Source: Prosthecodimorpha staleyi (GTDB lineage Bacteria > Pseudomonadota > Alphaproteobacteria > Rhizobiales > Ancalomicrobiaceae). Taken from it: DNA of 64,000 nucleotides. How positions within the stretch are numbered: the stretch's first letter is position 1; each line of letters opens with the position of its first letter. The notes under the pieces are model-generated. The model did not search any database. It saw only the letters and a program-made list of their open reading frames with translations, and was not told the origin of the DNA. The stretch is taken from assembly GCF_018729455.1 (NCBI RefSeq), contig NZ_JAHHZF010000005.1:310001-374000 (forward strand), given 5' to 3'. Below are positions 37,082 to 46,170 of the stretch, in pieces. The translations under genes were made by a program, and so were the position numbers.

Positions 37082-38755
37082 CTACCCCCTCAGGGCGCGG
37101 AAATGGCCGATCAGGCCGGCGGTGGAGCCGTCGCGGCCTGTCGGATCGGTCTCGCCCTTGACGACCGGCAGCAGCTCGGTGGCGAGTTGCTTGCCGAGTT
37201 CGACGCCCCACTGGTCGAAGGAATTCACGTTCCAGATCACGCCCTGGACGAAGACCTTGTGCTCGTAGAGGGCGAGCAGGCGGCCGAGCGTGAAGGGGTC
37301 GAGCTTGCGGTAAAGGATGGTGTTGGACGGGCGGTTGCCGGGGAAGACCTTGTGCGGGGCGAGCGCCGCGATGGCCTCCTCCTCCAGGCCGGCGGCGGCC
37401 AGTTCGTCGCGGACCTCGTCGAGCGTCTTGCCGCGCATCAGCGCCTCGGACTGGGCGAGGCAGTTGGCGACCAGCTTGGCGTGGTGGTCCGACAGGGCCT
37501 CGTGCGGCTCGGCGGCGAGCAGGAAGTCGACCGGGATCGGGTCGGTGCCCTGGTGGATCAGCTGGAAGAAGGCGTGCTGACCGTTGGTGCCCGGCTCGCC
37601 CCAGACGACCGGGCCGGTCGACAGCGCCACCGGGCGGCCGTCGCGGCGGACGCGCTTGCCGTTCGATTCCATGTCGAGCTGCTGCAGATGGGCGGCGAAG
37701 CGCGACAGGCGCTGGTCGTAGGGGATCACCGCCTGCGAGGCCATGCCGAACACGTTGCGGTACCAGACGCCGAGAAGGCCGAGCACGACCGGCAGGTTGG
37801 CCTCCAGCGGCGCGGTCCGGAAATGCTCGTCCATGGCGTGGCCGCCGGCGAGGAATTCCTCGAAGCGCTCCGAGCCGACCGCGATGGCGACCGGCAGGCC
37901 GATCGCCGACCAGACCGAATAGCGCCCGCCGACCCAGTCCCAGAAGCCGAAGATGCGGTCCTCGCGGATGCCGAAGGCGGCGCATTTCGGAACCGCGGTC
38001 GAGACCGCGGCGAAATGGTCCGGCACCGCCGCCTCGCCGAGCCGCTCGGCAATGAAGGCGCGGGCGGTCGCCGCGTTGGTCATGGTCTCCAGGGTGGTGA
38101 AGGTTTTGGAGGCGACCAGGAACAGTGTCGTCTCGGCATCGAGCCGCTTCAGGGTGTCGGCGATATGGGCGCCGTCGACATTGGAGACGAAATGGACGCG
38201 CGGGCCGTCGTGATAGGGCGCCAGCGCCAGCGTCACCATGGCGGGACCGAGGTCGGAGCCGCCGATGCCGATATTGACCACATCCGTGAAGGCCTTGCCG
38301 GTGGCGCCCTTGACCGCGCCCGTGCGGACGGAATCCGCGAAGGCGCCCATGCGGATCAGCACCTCGGTCACGTCGGGCATCACGTCGCGCCCGTCGACCG
38401 TCACGGCGCGGCCGGACCGGTTGCGCAGTGCCGTATGCAGGACGGCGCGGCCCTCGGTGGTGTTGATCGGCTCGCCGGCGAACATCCGCTCGCGCCAACC
38501 TTCGAGATCGGCGACGCGCGCCAGCGCCATCAGCCGCTCCATGGTCTGCGGCACGATCCTGTTCTTGGAATAGTCGATCAGCAGGTCGTCGAGCGCCAGC
38601 GAGAAGCGCTGGAAGCGCTGCGGGTCGGCGGCGAACAGATCGCGCAGATGCAGCGGCTCGACCAGCCGGGCATGCTCGACGAGATCGGCCATGGCGAGAT
38701 CGACAAGTTCGGGCATCGTGCGGATCTCCGGTCCGAAACGCAGCATCGAAATCAT
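37082..38755 (-). CDS. pgi: Glucose-6-phosphate isomerase
   Basis: 557 residues, the usual bacterial length. It interconverts glucose 6-phosphate and fructose 6-phosphate in glycolysis and gluconeogenesis. Signatures include [34 protein letters not shown] and [19 protein letters not shown]; near the C-terminus [18 protein letters not shown] is the second PROSITE block. The start has AAGGAG at 7-nt spacing. It is flanked by the repeat cluster downstream and a small Lrp-like gene on the same side upstream. Confidence 0.96.
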   Translation of the reverse strand: MISMLRFGPEIRTMPELVDLAMADLVEHARLVEPLHLRDLFAADPQRFQRFSLALDDLLIDYSKNRIVPQTMERLMALARVADLEGWRERMFAGEPINTTEGRAVLHTALRNRSGRAVTVDGRDVMPDVTEVLIRMGAFADSVRTGAVKGATGKAFTDVVNIGIGGSDLGPAMVTLALAPYHDGPRVHFVSNVDGAHIADTLKRLDAETTLFLVASKTFTTLETMTNAATARAFIAERLGEAAVPDHFAAVSTAVPKCAAFGIREDRIFGFWDWVGGRYSVWSAIGLPVAIAVGSERFEEFLAGGHAMDEHFRTAPLEANLPVVLGLLGVWYRNVFGMASQAVIPYDQRLSRFAAHLQQLDMESNGKRVRRDGRPVALSTGPVVWGEPGTNGQHAFFQLIHQGTDPIPVDFLLAAEPHEALSDHHAKLVANCLAQSEALMRGKTLDEVRDELAAAGLEEEAIAALAPHKVFPGNRPSNTILYRKLDPFTLGRLLALYEHKVFVQGVIWNVNSFDQWGVELGKQLATELLPVVKGETDPTGRDGSTAGLIGHFRALRG

Positions 38756-38894
38756 GGCGGCACTCCTTGTCCCATGCGGTGCCGGCAGGATTTACGGAGC
38801 GTCACGGCGAAAGGCAGACGGCTTATCGGAACAATCAAGGCGGCCGGGGCGGGAAGCGCGCGAAATTGCGGCGCCCCGCCGCAACGTCCCGGGG

Positions 38895-39131
38895 CTAGAA
38901 AGCCTTGAAGGTGATCAGCGTCTTGGTGTCCTGGATGCCGGGAATGTGGTGCACCTTCTCGTTCACGAAGCGGCCGATATCGGTGTCGTCCTCGACATAG
39001 AACTTCACGATCAGGTCGTGGTCGCCGGCGATGGAATAGATTTCCGACGCGATCTCGGCATCGGCAAGGGCGGTCGCGACCTCATAGGCACGGCCGAGAT
39101 TGGTCTTGATCAGGACGAAGAAGGGTTTCAT
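38895..39131 (-). CDS. Stand-alone Lrp/AsnC ligand-binding (RAM) domain protein
   Basis: 78 residues with no helix-turn-helix. FFVLIKTNLGRAYEVATALA and SIAGDHDLIVKFYVEDDTDI match the beta-alpha-beta-beta-alpha-beta RAM fold that binds amino acids in Lrp/AsnC regulators. Stand-alone RAM proteins are thought to sense amino acids and pair with full-length regulators. The start has AAGGCGAG just upstream. It is on the same strand as pgi (139-bp gap) but need not be co-transcribed. Confidence 0.85.
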   Translation of the reverse strand: MKPFFVLIKTNLGRAYEVATALADAEIASEIYSIAGDHDLIVKFYVEDDTDIGRFVNEKVHHIPGIQDTKTLITFKAF

Positions 39132-39500
39132 GGGCTCGCCTTGGCGAATGATGCAGGCGCCCAATAGACCGGATCGCCGCCACGGCGGCAAGGGGTGGCG
39201 GCTCTCGCTGAAGAAGGGCGGCCACGCGCGATCGGGTGCCGCCGTACCAGCCCAAAATCGGAATCTGAAAGGGAAAACAAGGACGCCCGCCCCGCCGCTG
39301 CAGCTTCGCGTCGGCTTGCCGGTCCCCTTGGGGCGGCGGCACGACGCGATCGTTCCGAAATCTCGGAAAGGGCGCAGGCGGCGGGCGGGTTGGGGAGATC
39401 GAAGGCTGCCGGTACATCCGCGGTCAGCGTTCGCGATCTCCACTGGACGCCGGGGCTTGGTCGGCCCTGCGTCACCGTCGAGGTCTCAAGTGGTGGTCCC

Positions 39501-39524
39501 TGCCCGGCATTGCAAGGCCGGGCA
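39501..39524. terminator. GC-rich hairpin, possible terminator or repeat
   Basis: An 8-bp perfect stem TGCCCGGC/GCCGGGCA with an 8-nt loop, followed by CCCACTTTT. No plus-strand gene ends nearby, so it is either a dispersed hairpin or a remnant. The rest of 39132-39582 has no credible gene. Confidence 0.4.
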
Positions 39525-39582
39525 CCCACTTTTCTCGCCCAAATTCCCGCTTGCCAACGGCGGGGCGAGATCCTAGGTCTGT

Positions 39583-39686
39583 AGCCATCTCATGGGGGTG
39601 CCCGTCCTGACGGCCGGGCTGAGAGGCGGCGGCGCCAACTCCAAGAACCTGATCCGGGTCGTGCCGGCGGAGGGATTTGAGATGGC
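39583..39686 (+). promoter_or_regulatory. TPP (thiamine pyrophosphate) riboswitch
   Basis: THI-element signatures in order: GGGGTGCCCG (39596-39605), GGGCTGAGAGG, GAACCTGATCCGGGTC and GCCGGCGGAGGGA. The closing helix P1 pairs CATCTCA (39585-39591) with TGAGATG (39678-39684). It precedes two thiM genes, thiE and thiD. The 3' P1 strand contains the ATG of a 20-codon leader ORF, and GGAGG in the core would serve as its ribosome-binding site. Ligand binding should therefore block initiation directly. Confidence 0.93.
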
Positions 39687-39744
39687 GATGATCGCGCAAT
39701 CCCGAACCGCCCTGCCCGCAATCCCGGCGGAGGCGCGTTCGTGA
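39682..39744 (+). CDS. 20-residue leader ORF inside the TPP riboswitch
   Basis: The ORF starts at the ATG in the 3' strand of riboswitch helix P1 and reads MAMIAQSRTALPAIPAEARS. Its TGA overlaps the GTG start of the first thiM gene in a GTGA junction. GGAGG lies about 9 nt upstream within the aptamer core. If translated, it would couple riboswitch state to thiM translation by re-initiation. The peptide itself shows no recognised motif. The thiM GTG also has its own GGAGG, so coupling may be partial. This is a prediction from layout only. Confidence 0.45.
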   Translation: MAMIAQSRTALPAIPAEARS

Positions 39745-40520
39745 CCCAGCAACTGCCCGCTCATCCCCTCACCCCTGACCATGTCGCCGGCGTGCTCGAC
39801 GCGGTCCGCACCGGCCGGCCGCGGGTCCAGGTGATCACCAATCCGGTTGCGCAGAGCTACACGGCCAACATGCTGCTGGCGATCGGCGCGCGGCCGTCGA
39901 TGACCTCCAGCCCGGAGGAGATCGCCGCCTTCATCGCAGTCTCCGGCAGCCTGCTGGTCAATCTCGGCATTCTCGACCGGCACCGGCGCGACGCCAGCCT
40001 GACCGCCGTCGAGGTCGCCCGCGAGATGGGCGTGCCCTGGGTGCTCGACCCGGTCAAGGTCGACATCTCCCCGCCGCGGCTGGATTTCGCGCGGACGCTG
40101 ATCGGGATGGAGCCGGATTTCGTGCGCGCCAACCACGAAGAATTCGTCGGTCTCGCCGGTACGGATACCGGCGAGGAGGCGGTCCGCCATTTCGCCGCCC
40201 GGCACCTGACCACCGTCGCGCTGTCCGGGCCGGTCGACATCGTCACCGACGGCAGCCGGATCGTCAGGATCGCCAACGGCCATCCGCTGATGGACCGGGT
40301 CACCGCCATGGGCTGCGCCGGCACCGCGGTGGCGGCCGCATTCCGGGCGGTCGAGCCGGATCCACTGGTCGCCGCCGGCGCGGCGCTGGCCGTGATGGGC
40401 ATCGCCGGCGAGGTCGCCGCCGCCGCCTCGAGCGGGCCGGGAACCTTCGCCGCGGCGATCCTGGATGCGCTCTACGGCCTCGATACGGCGACCATCATCG
40501 AGAAGGCGCGCCTGGCATGA
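39741..40520 (+). CDS. thiM: Divergent hydroxyethylthiazole kinase-like protein (ThiM paralogue 1)
   Basis: 259 residues from a GTG start with GGAGG at 7-nt spacing. The core matches ThiM: VQVITNPVAQSYTANMLLAI, PSMTSSPEEI, GHPLMDRVTAMGCAGTAVAA. However, the usual thiazole-side block DPVAVGAT is replaced by DPVKVDISPPRLDFA, and the Asn-Tyr of the substrate loop (ITNYV) becomes ITNPV. It may phosphorylate a different thiazole or act in a complex with the next ThiM. It is the first gene of the riboswitch operon and overlaps the second thiM by ATGA. Confidence 0.82.
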   Translation: MTQQLPAHPLTPDHVAGVLDAVRTGRPRVQVITNPVAQSYTANMLLAIGARPSMTSSPEEIAAFIAVSGSLLVNLGILDRHRRDASLTAVEVAREMGVPWVLDPVKVDISPPRLDFARTLIGMEPDFVRANHEEFVGLAGTDTGEEAVRHFAARHLTTVALSGPVDIVTDGSRIVRIANGHPLMDRVTAMGCAGTAVAAAFRAVEPDPLVAAGAALAVMGIAGEVAAAASSGPGTFAAAILDALYGLDTATIIEKARLA

Positions 40521-41377
40521 CCGCCCCGACGACAGCCCTGCCCCCCTCCCCGACCATCGCCGCCGTGGCCGCCGCGCTCGCTGCCCTGCGCGCGCGCCGC
40601 CCGCTGGTGCACAACATCACCAACTACGTGGCGATGACCATCTCGGCCAATGTGCTCCTGTCCCTCGGCGCCTCCCCGGCCATGGTCCATGCCGGCGAGG
40701 AGGTCGAGGAGTTCGCCGGGATCGCGGACGCGCTGGTGATCAATATCGGCACGCTGTCGGGCCCCTGGATCGACGCCATGCTGCGCGCCGCCGCGGCCGC
40801 AAATCGCCATGGCAAGCCCTGGCTGCTCGATCCGGTCGCCGCCGGCGCGACCCGGCTGCGTTCGGAGACCGCGCTGGCGCTCCTGCACCTCAAGCCCGCC
40901 ATCGTGCGCGGCAATGCTGGGGAGATCATGGCGCTCGCGGGCCTCGCCGGCGCCGCCTCGGCGGCTTCCGCCGAGGCCAGCCGCGGGGTCGATTCGCTGG
41001 CCGGATCGGACGCGGCGGCCGCGGCCGCCGTCGCCCTGGCGCGCCAGGCCGGAACGGTCGTCGCGCTGACCGGGGAAACCGACTACGCGACCGACGGCAC
41101 GCGCCTGATCGCGATCACCGGCGGCCATCCGCTGATGCCGCTCTCGACCGCGCTCGGCTGCGCGCTGTCCGCCGCCACCGGCGCCTTCCTGGCCGTCGCC
41201 CCGCCGCTTGAGGCCGCCGTCGCCGCACTCGCCGTCTATAGCGCGGCCGGTGCGGTCGCCGGCGCGCGCTGCCCCGGCGGGGCCGGCCATCTGCCGGCCG
41301 AACTGTGCGACGCCCTCCTCGCCATGGACGAAGCCACCCTCGCCGCCCATGCCGGCTTCACGGAGATCGACCTTTGA
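40517..41377 (+). CDS. thiM: Hydroxyethylthiazole kinase
   Basis: 286 residues. It has the canonical features: PLVHNITNYVAMTISANVLL, LGASPAMVHAGEEVEEF, PWLLDPVAAGATRLRSETAL and GHPLMPLSTALGCALSA. It phosphorylates 4-methyl-5-(2-hydroxyethyl)thiazole in thiamine salvage. It is translationally coupled to the upstream paralogue (ATGA) and to thiE (TTGA). Confidence 0.93.
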   Translation: MTAPTTALPPSPTIAAVAAALAALRARRPLVHNITNYVAMTISANVLLSLGASPAMVHAGEEVEEFAGIADALVINIGTLSGPWIDAMLRAAAAANRHGKPWLLDPVAAGATRLRSETALALLHLKPAIVRGNAGEIMALAGLAGAASAASAEASRGVDSLAGSDAAAAAAVALARQAGTVVALTGETDYATDGTRLIAITGGHPLMPLSTALGCALSAATGAFLAVAPPLEAAVAALAVYSAAGAVAGARCPGGAGHLPAELCDALLAMDEATLAAHAGFTEIDL

Positions 41378-42042
41378 CCCGCCTCGCCTTCGATCTCGGT
41401 CTCTATCTGGTCACCGATCCGTCGATCGGCCAGCCGCGTGCGCTCATCGACACGGTCGCGGCGGCGGTGGCCGGCGGCGTCACGCTCGTTCAGTTGCGCG
41501 ACCCGCAGGCGGAGACCGGCGCCTTGGTCGAGGCCGCGCGCGCACTCGTCGCCCTGCTCCGGCCGAAAGGCATTCCGCTGATCGTCAACGACCGCACCGA
41601 CGTGGCGCTGGCCGCCGATGCCGATGGCGTCCATGTCGGCCAGGGCGACATGGACGCGCGCGACGTGCGCCGCCTGATCGGGCCGGACCGGATCGTCGGC
41701 CTGTCGGTCGGCTCGCCGGCCGAATTCGCGGCCTCGGCCGATGCGCTCGCCGCGGTCGACTATCTCGGCACCGGGCCGGTGCGCCGGACCGCCACCAAGA
41801 CGGATGCCGGCGCGGCGATCGGGTTCGAGGGGCTGGCCACCGTCGCAGGCCTGACCGCCCTGCCGATCGTCGCCATCGGCGGCATCGGCGCGGCCGAGAT
41901 CGCGCCCTCGGTCGCGGCCGGCGCGCACGGCGTGGCGGTGGTCTCCGCGATCATGGCGGCGGCCGATCCGAGAGCCGCGGCGCGGGCGCTGCGCGCCGAA
42001 CTGGACCTTGCCCGCGCGCGCCAGCCGGAGACCGCCGCATGA
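41374..42042 (+). CDS. thiE: Thiamine-phosphate synthase
   Basis: 222 residues from a TTG that overlaps the thiM stop (TTGA). No ATG precedes the first conserved strand [54 protein letters not shown] and [13 protein letters not shown] are the expected blocks. The enzyme joins hydroxymethylpyrimidine diphosphate and thiazole phosphate to thiamine phosphate. It is coupled to thiD by ATGA. Confidence 0.93.
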   Translation: MTRLAFDLGLYLVTDPSIGQPRALIDTVAAAVAGGVTLVQLRDPQAETGALVEAARALVALLRPKGIPLIVNDRTDVALAADADGVHVGQGDMDARDVRRLIGPDRIVGLSVGSPAEFAASADALAAVDYLGTGPVRRTATKTDAGAAIGFEGLATVAGLTALPIVAIGGIGAAEIAPSVAAGAHGVAVVSAIMAAADPRAAARALRAELDLARARQPETAA

Positions 42043-42851
42043 CCGCCATCGCGCTGACCATCGCGGGCTCGGATTCCGGCGGCGGCGCCGGCATCCAGGC
42101 CGATCTGAAGACCTTCTCGGCACTCGGCGTCTATGGCGCCAGCGTGCTGACCGCCCTGACGGCGCAGAACACGCTCGGCGTGACCGCGATCCACGACGTG
42201 CCGCCGGACTTCGTCACCGCCCAGATCGACGCGGTGTTCTCCGATCTCGCCGTCAATGCCGTGAAGATCGGCATGCTGTCACAACCCGCAGCGATCCGCG
42301 CCGTCGCGGCCGGGCTCGACCGCTGGTCGCCCGCCCATGTCGTGCTCGATCCGGTCATGGTCGCGGCGAGCGGCGCCAACCTCTTGCAGCCGGAGGCCGT
42401 CGCCACCCTGCGCGAGGTGCTGATCCCGCGCGCCCATCTGGTCACGCCGAACCTGCCGGAGGCCGCGCGCCTCCTCGGCGACGGCGTTGCCACGACGGAA
42501 GCGGAGATGATGGAGCAGGCCCGGCGCATCCTGGCGATGGGTCCGCGTGCCGTGCTCATCAAGGGCGGGCACGGCCACGGCGCGGAAAGCGCCGACCTGC
42601 TCGTTTCGGCGGCCGGCCATCGCTGGTACCGCGCCGCCCGCCACGAGACTCAGAACACCCACGGCACCGGATGCACGCTCTCCTCCGCGATCGCCGCCGG
42701 CCTCGCCCGCGGCCTGCCGCTGGAGAGCGCCGTGGCAGAGGCCAAGGACTATGTCACCGCCGCCATCCGCGCCGCCGACCGGCTGAAGATCGGCAAAGGC
42801 CACGGGCCGGTGCATCATTTCCACGCCCTCTGGACGGGAGCCGAGGCATGA
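42039..42851 (+). CDS. thiD: Bifunctional hydroxymethylpyrimidine/phosphomethylpyrimidine kinase
   Basis: 270 residues. Typical motifs are [47 protein letters not shown] and the anion-hole loop [20 protein letters not shown]. It phosphorylates hydroxymethylpyrimidine twice for ThiE. Overlap with thiE (ATGA) and with the following binding-protein gene (ATGA) places it inside the riboswitch operon. Confidence 0.95.
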   Translation: MTAIALTIAGSDSGGGAGIQADLKTFSALGVYGASVLTALTAQNTLGVTAIHDVPPDFVTAQIDAVFSDLAVNAVKIGMLSQPAAIRAVAAGLDRWSPAHVVLDPVMVAASGANLLQPEAVATLREVLIPRAHLVTPNLPEAARLLGDGVATTEAEMMEQARRILAMGPRAVLIKGGHGHGAESADLLVSAAGHRWYRAARHETQNTHGTGCTLSSAIAAGLARGLPLESAVAEAKDYVTAAIRAADRLKIGKGHGPVHHFHALWTGAEA

Positions 42852-43927
42852 CCGGAACCGTTTCGCGCCGCCGCGCGCTGGCCGCCGCCGGGGCCGCGCT
42901 GGCCGCCCCGCTCGCCAGCCCGGCCCTCGCCAAGGGGCTGGCCGAATGGAAGATGGTCACCTCCTGGCCGAAGAACCTGCCGGGACCCGGCCTCTCGGCC
43001 GAGCGGCTCGCCCAGTCGATCGCCCGGCTGACCGACGGCCGGCTGACCGTCAAGGTCTATGCGGCCGGCGAGCTGGTGCCGGCGCTGGAATGTTTCGACG
43101 CGGTCTCGGGCGGCACCGCCGAGATGGCCCATACGGCGGCGATCTACTGGCAGGGCAAGATGCCGGCCGCGCCGCTGTTCACCACCGCGCCGTTCGGGCT
43201 GACGCCGCTCGAGCACATGATCTGGATCGATCAGGCCGGCGGCCAGGCGCTGTGGGAGAAGCTCTACCGGCCCTTCGGCGTGCAGCCCTATATGGGCGGC
43301 AACACCGGCTTCTCGATGGCCGGCTGGTTCCGTCGCGAGTTGAACGGTCTCGAAGACCTGAAGGGCCTGCGCATCCGCGTGGTCGGGCTCGGCGGCGAGA
43401 TCTATCGCCGGCTCGGCGCGACCCCGGTCTCCCTGCCGACCGGCGAGGTGCTGCCGGCACTGCAGGCCGGCGTGGTCGACGCGGCGGAGGTGCTGGCGCC
43501 CTATTCGGACCTCGCCTTCGGCTATCACCGGGTCAGCAAGACCTATTACGGCCCGGGCTTCAACAAGCCGAACGGGACCGGCGAGGCGATCGTCTCGATC
43601 AAGGCGCTGGAGGCCCTGCCGGTCGACTTGCGCGACCTCGTCGCCGCCGCCTGCCGCCAGGAACATGCCAATGCGCTGACGCTGGCCGAATGGAACAACG
43701 CCTCCAGCCTGGAGGTGCTGAAATCGACCCACGGCATCGGCGTCAAGCCGATCCCGGCCGATATCCTCGCCGCCGCCGCCCGCCATGGCGAAGACCTCCT
43801 CGGCGAGATCGCGGCCCGCGACGCCCTGTCCCGCGAGATCGTCGACAGCTACCGCGCCACCCGCATCCGCACCGGAGGCTGGCTGCGCATCACGCAAGGA
43901 TCCTTCCTGGAAGCCCGGCAGGGATAG
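42848..43927 (+). CDS. DctP-type TRAP transporter substrate-binding protein in the thiamine operon
   Basis: 359 residues. A Tat signal (SRRRALAAAGAALAA) precedes the mature start EWKMVTSWPKNLPGPG. The blocks VKVYAAGELVPALECFDAVS, MGGNTGFSMAGWFRRELN and LRIRVVGLGGEIYRRLGATP match the mannitol/chloroaromatic-type DctP subgroup. It is the last gene of the TPP-riboswitch operon, starting four bases inside thiD. No DctQ or DctM membrane subunits follow, so it must use a remote permease. Its place suggests import of a thiamine precursor or of a compound linked to TPP-dependent metabolism. The ligand is inferred from context only. Confidence 0.85.
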   Translation: MTGTVSRRRALAAAGAALAAPLASPALAKGLAEWKMVTSWPKNLPGPGLSAERLAQSIARLTDGRLTVKVYAAGELVPALECFDAVSGGTAEMAHTAAIYWQGKMPAAPLFTTAPFGLTPLEHMIWIDQAGGQALWEKLYRPFGVQPYMGGNTGFSMAGWFRRELNGLEDLKGLRIRVVGLGGEIYRRLGATPVSLPTGEVLPALQAGVVDAAEVLAPYSDLAFGYHRVSKTYYGPGFNKPNGTGEAIVSIKALEALPVDLRDLVAAACRQEHANALTLAEWNNASSLEVLKSTHGIGVKPIPADILAAAARHGEDLLGEIAARDALSREIVDSYRATRIRTGGWLRITQGSFLEARQG

Positions 43928-43984
43928 GCGGCGCGAGGCCGATTGGGCAGTCGGCAGTCGGCTGTGCACGCCGATCCCCGCATC

Positions 43985-44205
43985 CATCTCGCGGCGCATC
44001 CCCGGACAAGGCGCGTCAGCGCCGCCGATCCGGGGCCTACTCGCCTCGCAGCGGTATCAAGATCGTCAGTATAATCAAACTCTTGCGGAAAGTTGACAGC
44101 AGAGTGGGTCCCGGCTCTCCGCTGGCGCTCCGGCCGGGAATGCGGGTCGCGGGATCCCGCGCCATTCCGATCCGATCCAGGAGATCGCGGTGCCGCGACC
44201 CGCAC
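43985..44205. repeat. Dispersed GC-rich inverted-repeat elements
   Basis: The region holds a first element (GCATCCCCGGACAAGGCGCG to GCCGATCCGGGGC, about 43995-44038). A second element reads GGGTCCCGGCTCTCCGCTGG then CGGCCGGGAATGCGGG, about 44106-44146. Both resemble common rhizobial intergenic palindromes. Between them an AT-richer stretch (44055-44097) could hold the promoter for the next gene, but no clear -35/-10 pair was assigned. No gene is credible in 43928-44278. Confidence 0.55.
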
Positions 44206-44278
44206 CGAACCGTCTCCTCCCTCTGGACGGCGCGGCGCGGCTCTGCGATGGTCCGGACGGGTGCGCGAGGAGAATTCG

Positions 44279-45781
44279 ATGCTGAAGTCCGTTCGGTGGC
44301 TTCCGGCCGCCTTGATTCTGGCCCCGCTCGTGCCCCATGCGGCCCCGGCCGCCGCCCAGACCACGCCGCCGACCGCGACCCAGTCGCAGAATCCGCTGCT
44401 CGATGCCGCCCGCGCGGCCTTCGATGCGCTGCCGCTCGACGACCGCAAGGCGATCCAGAACGATCTCGTCTGGGCCTCGACCTATAATGGCACGCTCGAT
44501 GGCCAGTTCGGCAAGGGCAGCTTCGATGCGATCGTCAGCTTCGAACTGAAGAACAAGCTCAAGGCCGACGGCATCCTCGACTCGCGCGAACGCGGCGCTC
44601 TGGCGGCGGAGGCCGAGAAGCTGCGCGGCATGTCCGGCTACGCGGTCGTCACCGACCCGAAGACGGGCTTACGCATCGGCCTGCCGGTCAAGGCTTTCGA
44701 GACCTCCGGCCCGCGCGGCCGCGGCACGGCCTGGACCCGCAAGGACAACCGCATCTCGGTCGCCACCGAGGCCTATCGGCCCGGCGAGGCCGACCTGCAG
44801 GCGATGTTCGACCAGTTGAAGGCCGAGCAGGCCGGCCGCAAGGTCACCTATGCGATCTGGCGGCAGACCTGGTTCGTGGTCGCCGGCGAGACGCAGACGC
44901 ACAAGTTCTATACCCGCTACGCCACCGGCCCGGCGGGCGTCGTCGGCTACACCTATGGCTTCGAGAAATCGACCCCGGACGGCGACCGGATCGCCGTCGT
45001 GCTGTCGAACTCGTTCGATCCCTTCCCGGGCATCCCGGCGGGAGCCGCCGTGCCCTCTGCCGCGGTGACCACCACGCCGCCGGCGGCCGCAACGACGACC
45101 GTCGCGGCCGTGCCCGCCGCCACGAAGCCGGCCGCTTCGACCGCCCCGCCGCCGCCGGCCGCTCCCCCGGCCGTCGCCGAGAAGCCGGCCATGCTGGCGG
45201 CGAGCGGCCTGGTGGTCGCGCAGAACCGGGTCGTCACGGTCTCGGCGGCGCTGGACGCCTGCCGCGCCCCGAGCCTGCGCGGCAAGCCGGCCCGCATCGT
45301 CGCCACCGACGCGGCCGGCGGTCTGGCTCTGCTGGAAGGCGAAACCGGACCCGCCAACCCGGTCGCCTTGCGCGGCCGGCCGGTCCCGGCCGGCGAGGCC
45401 CTGATCGTGCTCGGCCAGGGCGAGCGCTCCGGCCAGGGCCTGATGGTCGGACCGGGCGAGGCGGTGGCAACGCCCGAGGGCTCGAAGGCCGGCCAGCGCG
45501 TGCTGACGCCGCTACAGCCGGGTGGCCTCGGCGCCACGGTCACCGACCGGTCGGGCGTCGTGGTCGGCCTCGTTGCCGGCCTCGCCAGCGAACCGCGACG
45601 GATCGCCGGCGTGGCCCCCGAGGCGCCGTGGTCGGTCGCCGGCAGCGGCGCGCTCGCCGCCTTCCTGGCCGGACAGGGCATCGCAGTCGCGACGGCTCCG
45701 GAGACGTCCGCCGCGCGCAGCGCCGGCCAGATCGCGACCGCCCTCAAGGGCGCCGTGGTGCAGATCGGCTGCGGCCGCTAG
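44279..45781 (+). CDS. Secreted protein with degenerate trypsin-like (pseudoprotease) domain
   Basis: 500 residues. A Sec signal (SVRWLPAALILAPLVPHAAP) is followed by a peptidoglycan-binding-like helical repeat (RKAIQNDLVWASTYNGTLDG, FGKGSFDAIVSFELKNKL), a mixed domain to about residue 250, and a Pro/Ala linker. From residue 305 comes a trypsin-like fold with all three catalytic residues absent: VVTVSAALDA where TAAH is expected, GGLALLEG for DLALL, and PGGLGATV for GNSGGPV. It is probably a binding or scaffold protein in the periplasm. The start has GAGGAG at 6-nt spacing. The specific partner is unknown. Confidence 0.78.
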   Translation: MLKSVRWLPAALILAPLVPHAAPAAAQTTPPTATQSQNPLLDAARAAFDALPLDDRKAIQNDLVWASTYNGTLDGQFGKGSFDAIVSFELKNKLKADGILDSRERGALAAEAEKLRGMSGYAVVTDPKTGLRIGLPVKAFETSGPRGRGTAWTRKDNRISVATEAYRPGEADLQAMFDQLKAEQAGRKVTYAIWRQTWFVVAGETQTHKFYTRYATGPAGVVGYTYGFEKSTPDGDRIAVVLSNSFDPFPGIPAGAAVPSAAVTTTPPAAATTTVAAVPAATKPAASTAPPPPAAPPAVAEKPAMLAASGLVVAQNRVVTVSAALDACRAPSLRGKPARIVATDAAGGLALLEGETGPANPVALRGRPVPAGEALIVLGQGERSGQGLMVGPGEAVATPEGSKAGQRVLTPLQPGGLGATVTDRSGVVVGLVAGLASEPRRIAGVAPEAPWSVAGSGALAAFLAGQGIAVATAPETSAARSAGQIATALKGAVVQIGCGR

Positions 45782-45990
45782 AGCATCCTGCGATCGGGTG
45801 GAACCACCCGATCGAAGATAATATGCTCTCGATTCAATTAGATAGAGCGCCTTGTCCGCGTCCTTTGGGACGCGGGCCTCTCTAGTGGATCATCCGATCT
45901 GAATGGATCGGTTGGTCCTCTGCATGCTTTTGTTTGCGCAAGCGTTTCCGATCGGAGCGAGCCGCCCCGATCGGACCCCGGGCGAACGGA
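45781..45990. repeat. Composite palindromic intergenic repeat
   Basis: A large inverted repeat starts GAGCATCCTGCGATCGGGTG and closes with ACCCGATCGAAGAT and ATATGCTC (45781-45829). It is followed by a hairpin GTCCGCGTCC/GGGACGCGG and CCGATCGGA motifs at about 45949 and 45969. The GAGCAT/ATGCTC ends and central GATCGGGTGG/CCACCCGATC arms resemble rhizobial mosaic repeats. It abuts the stop codon of the preceding gene. No gene is credible between 45782 and 46170. Confidence 0.7.
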
Positions 45991-46170
45991 TCCCGGCGGG
46001 TTCGGAATGCCGCGTGGCGAAGGTCCCCGCCGCGCACAGTGCCGCCCCGCGCCTGTCGCAGAGCTCGTCCCGGGAGCACACGGAATCGTCATGGCTCGCC
46101 GGCGGCGGGCGTCTGGCAGGCGCGGTCCGGACATGCCATGAGAGGCGATCCCTCCTGAGGCTTCCCCAAC

